A stretch of DNA of 64,000 bases from CAVUCH01 sp963739995 (GTDB taxonomy: Bacteria > Acidobacteriota > Vicinamibacteria > Vicinamibacterales > JAENWD01): the NCBI GenBank assembly GCA_963739995.1, contig CAVUCH010000004.1, positions 446,492-510,491 on the forward strand. The letters are read 5' to 3'. A program made the translations under genes and the position numbers. Numbering within the stretch: position 1 is the first letter of the stretch; each line of letters starts with the position of its first letter. Below are positions 61,389 to 64,000 of this stretch, piece after piece. The notes beneath the pieces were generated by a model. The model was not told the origin of the DNA and ran no database searches. It worked only from the letters and a program-made list of their open reading frames with translations.

Positions 61389-63836
61389 ATGCCAAAAGCC
61401 AGACTGGGAGCGTTCGTCGAGACGCTTTTGCAGGACATCGGGTACGGGCTGCGGATGCTGCGCAAATCGCCGGGCTTCGCGCTCGCGACGATTGTCACGC
61501 TCGGACTGGGAATCGGCGTCAACACCGCTGTTTTCAGCGTGGTGAACGCAATCGTCCTGCGACCCTTGCCTGTACGGGATGCCGACAGGATCGTCGTGAT
61601 CGCCAGTCAGCCAGCCTCCAGCCGAACCCTCCGTGGCGTCTCGTTTGAAAATCTCCAGGACTATCGCCGTGCCTCCCTGGACCTCTTCGAGGACATCGCT
61701 GGCTACAGTGTCGGATTCCTGGGTCTGGCGCCCATCGGAGGTGCGCCCCAGCGCGTTCTCGTCACCTGGGTGACGGGCAACTATTTTTCGTTGCTTGATG
61801 TTCGCCCGACTCTCGGGCGCGTGATACGAATCGACGAAGCGACGCCTGGGCGAATCGATCCGGTGGTCGTACTCGGGCACTCAACCTGGCTGCGAAGATT
61901 CGCGGGCGATCCATCGGTCGTCGGTCGAAGCGTCATGGTGAACGGCCGGCCCTGCACGATCGTCGGCGTCGCGCCTGCTGATTTCTCAGGTACGTTCGCG
62001 TTCTCTGAATCCGAGCTGTACTTGCCCTTGAACTGGCAGAGCGGCGACGGTTTCGGCAGCCTGCATGCCATTGCGAGGCTTCGGGAAAAGATCACAATCG
62101 AGAACGCTCAGGCAGCGATGAACGTCGTCGCCGAGCGCCTCGCGCGTCAGTATCCGGACTCGAACGCGGACCTGGGAGTCAGGGTTCTACCGGAACGCCT
62201 CGCACGTCCCGAGGAGGACCAGTTTCGAACAAATACGCTGGGCGCTGCGATCATGATCGCGATGGTCATCCTGGTCATGATCGTCGCCGCTGTGAATGTC
62301 ACCAATCTCTCGCTGGCGCGGACAGGGGGCCGGGACCGCGAACTGGCGATCCGCTCCGCGCTTGGCGCCGGGAGAAGCCGTCTCGTTCGACAGCTGGTGA
62401 CCGAGAGCCTGCTGCTCACCGCCATCGGCACAGGGGCCGGTGTACTGCTGGGATCCTGGGCCGCCAGACTGCTCGCAACCATTCGCCTGCCGGGCGATCT
62501 GCCGGTCCGCTTCGACTTCCGATTGGATGAACGCGTCCTGGCCTACGCCGTGACGGTGGCGGTGGTCACAGGACTCATGGTCGGCCTCGTCTGCGCGTTC
62601 CGCGTCTCGGGCGGAGACCTGAACAGGGGCCTTCGTGGGTCGCGGATATTCCTATCGAGTGCCCGCCGGCCGGGGACCCGCGGCTTTCTTGTGGCGGCTC
62701 AGCTCGCCTGTTGTTTTGTGCTCCTCTCTCTCGCCGCTGTGTTCGTCAGAAGCCTGCGTGAGGCCGAGCGGGCCGATCTCGGATTTCGGCCGGACGGGGT
62801 TGTCAATTTTCATATGGATGTCGGCCAGCTTGGATACACCGAGACACAAGGGCGGGCGTTGTTCGACGACATCGAACAGCGCGTGCGGTCCATTCCAGGC
62901 GTTCAGCACGTGAGCTTCGCGCTGACGATTCCGATGGGCTACATCCGCGTGGATAGCGCCGTCGAGGCCGAGGGCCAGATGGCCGATCGCCGAACCCGGA
63001 TCTCGGCCGGGATGAACATGGTCAGCCCGGAGTATTTCCAGACCATCGGGATGCCGATCGTTCGTGGACGAAGTGTCGTCGACACCGACCACGAGCAGTC
63101 GCGGTCAGTCGCCGTCATCAACGAGCGGCTCGCCGACATGCTGTGGCCAGGCCAGGACGCTGTCGGTCAGCGTTTCGGATCGGACGGGCGATGGATCGAG
63201 GTCGTCGGCATCGTCCGCACGAGCAGGTACGAGTCGCTGTTCGAGGATCCGCAACCTTACTTCTACGTGCCAATCGCACAGCAGTACTCAGGGCTTCGGG
63301 TGCTTCAGGTCCGCGCCTCGCTCCCGCCTGCTGCGCTCAGACCAGCCGTGGAGCGTGCCATCCGAGCGCTTGCGCCCCACCTGCCTCTCTATGACGTGCA
63401 GACCATGACACAGGCGCTCGGAAGCGGCCTCGGCTTCTTCCCGGTGCGGGTTGCGGCAATCGCCGCGGCCGCGTTCGGACTCCTCGCATTCGTCCTGGCC
63501 ATCATAGGCTTGTATGGCGTCACGTCATACCTCACCAGTCAACGCACGCACGAAATCGGCGTGCGAATGGCAGTCGGGGCGACTCGGCACCACATCGTCA
63601 GGCTTGTGCTCGGGGATGGGTCGAGACTCGTGATTGTCGGAGTGACCGCAGGCATGGTGATGACGCTGGCGTGTTCCCGAGTTATTGCCCGCTTGCTGTT
63701 CGGCGTTTCGGTGGCCGACCCCTTGACGCTGCTGAGCGTCGCGCCAGTCCTCAGCGCCGTGGCGCTGATGGCCTGCGCCGTTCCCGCCTGGCGTGCCGCT
63801 CGAGTGGATCCGATGAACGCCCTCCGATCTGAATGA
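61389..63836 (+). CDS. FtsX/MacB-type ABC permease of the ADOP family
   Basis: An 815-residue protein. ATG 61389 has GGAG eight bases upstream; ATG 61365 is an alternative. The N-terminus FVETLLQDIGYGLRMLRKSPGFALATIVTLGLGIGVNTAVFSVV is the signature of acidobacterial duplicated orphan permeases. A MacB-like periplasmic core (about 70-270) is followed by three helices (FtsX, about 285-420), a second periplasmic domain (about 470-680) and a final FtsX unit (VAAIAAAAFGLLAFVLAIIGLYGVTSYL, GVRMAVGATRHHIVRL). No ATPase gene is adjacent, as usual for ADOPs. The long N-terminal PadR-like extension seen in some members is absent. The transported or extruded molecule is unknown. Confidence 0.93.
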   Translation: MPKARLGAFVETLLQDIGYGLRMLRKSPGFALATIVTLGLGIGVNTAVFSVVNAIVLRPLPVRDADRIVVIASQPASSRTLRGVSFENLQDYRRASLDLFEDIAGYSVGFLGLAPIGGAPQRVLVTWVTGNYFSLLDVRPTLGRVIRIDEATPGRIDPVVVLGHSTWLRRFAGDPSVVGRSVMVNGRPCTIVGVAPADFSGTFAFSESELYLPLNWQSGDGFGSLHAIARLREKITIENAQAAMNVVAERLARQYPDSNADLGVRVLPERLARPEEDQFRTNTLGAAIMIAMVILVMIVAAVNVTNLSLARTGGRDRELAIRSALGAGRSRLVRQLVTESLLLTAIGTGAGVLLGSWAARLLATIRLPGDLPVRFDFRLDERVLAYAVTVAVVTGLMVGLVCAFRVSGGDLNRGLRGSRIFLSSARRPGTRGFLVAAQLACCFVLLSLAAVFVRSLREAERADLGFRPDGVVNFHMDVGQLGYTETQGRALFDDIEQRVRSIPGVQHVSFALTIPMGYIRVDSAVEAEGQMADRRTRISAGMNMVSPEYFQTIGMPIVRGRSVVDTDHEQSRSVAVINERLADMLWPGQDAVGQRFGSDGRWIEVVGIVRTSRYESLFEDPQPYFYVPIAQQYSGLRVLQVRASLPPAALRPAVERAIRALAPHLPLYDVQTMTQALGSGLGFFPVRVAAIAAAAFGLLAFVLAIIGLYGVTSYLTSQRTHEIGVRMAVGATRHHIVRLVLGDGSRLVIVGVTAGMVMTLACSRVIARLLFGVSVADPLTLLSVAPVLSAVALMACAVPAWRAARVDPMNALRSE

Positions 63837-63913
63837 CGTCGGCAAGCGGCACGATTCAGGCCTCACAAGACTGGTTCCACAAGCTCGACTGTTGGTGGCA
63901 TAATCGCCGCCAC

Positions 63914-64000
63914 ATATCCCTAACCCCCGGCACTCGACTTGGTCCCTACGAAATCATTCGAACCGGCCGGCGCAGGAGTGAGGGATGGGCGAGGTCGCTG
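63914..64000 (+). pseudogene. damaged start of a Ser/Thr kinase (runs off the window)
   Basis: The bases translate as ISLTPGTRLGPYEII, the standard first residues of kinases such as those at 19952 and 36175, but the start codon is ATA (63914-63916) where ATG is expected. After EII the glycine loop appears only with a frame change (GAG then MGEV). Both faults suggest a pseudogene, unless the sequence is in error. The remainder lies outside the window. Confidence 0.6.

Overview
ORGANISM. The window is GC-rich (roughly 60-65%) and most likely comes from an Acidobacteriota genome, perhaps a Vicinamibacteria-like soil lineage. Supporting this are repeated membrane Ser/Thr kinases with C-terminal beta-propeller (PD40) or TPR sensor domains (eight loci, several broken), an FtsX/MacB-type orphan permease of the acidobacterial ADOP kind, many Tat-exported small enzymes, and carbohydrate-active genes (alpha-L-fucosidase, pectate lyase, sulfatase). 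This is inference from gene style, not from a marker gene. LAYOUT. 1-5560: a minus-strand group with a GH29 fucosidase, a HAMP-SpoIIE phosphatase, a DUF6794-type lipoprotein and a frameshifted glyoxalase-like gene. 5686-5762: tRNA-Arg(TCT). 5714-14073: an integrative element in the 3' half of that tRNA, with a 49-bp att repeat at both ends and a perfect 27-bp repeat just inside each end. It carries its own tyrosine integrase and HTH protein, a second recombinase that is an integron integrase (IntI), a candidate attI, one SDR gene cassette with a textbook attC, a reverse-strand PIN toxin-antitoxin pair and a three-frame operon of winged-helix proteins. 14074-25544: a second island ending in a third, 42-bp att copy. 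It has no integrase and holds two sensor kinases, a VOC protein, a DUF457 membrane protein and small secreted proteins. 25545-36950: accessory region with a decayed kinase that contains an integrase fragment, a Tat-exported deaminase, a complete IS5-type insertion sequence with TSD, and two tandem kinases. 37546-39008: an ECF41-type sigma factor beside a broken carboxymuconolactone decarboxylase gene. 39267-47325: a divergent locus of ECF sigma factor plus DUF4384 Ser/Thr kinase on one side, and a clostripain-like C11 protease, a GRGREP-repeat protein and a 1148-residue TPR-CHAT protease on the other. 47900-56900: a truncated PadR, a frameshifted pectate lyase, a frameshifted YciI gene, a DUF900 hydrolase, an IS481-type remnant, a DUF1207 protein and a headless kinase pseudogene. 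56957-63836: a sulfatase, a TIR-TM-VWA protein, an aldo/keto reductase and an ADOP permease. The window ends in the damaged start of another kinase. HOW THE PARTS FIT. The best candidate for an undescribed system is 39267-47325: two caspase-fold proteases encoded beside a small repeat protein, facing a translationally coupled sigma factor and transmembrane kinase. That organisation suggests signal-controlled proteolysis (cell death, defence or stress), but nothing in the sequence proves it. The second notable object is a mobile integron: an IntI/attI/attC unit carried on a tRNA-integrating element. CAVEAT. Eight loci (VOC, split winged-helix protein, two kinases, YciI, pectate lyase, carboxymuconolactone decarboxylase, terminal kinase) have reading-frame breaks, some in short homopolymers or dinucleotide repeats. 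Part of this may be assembly or sequencing error rather than decay.
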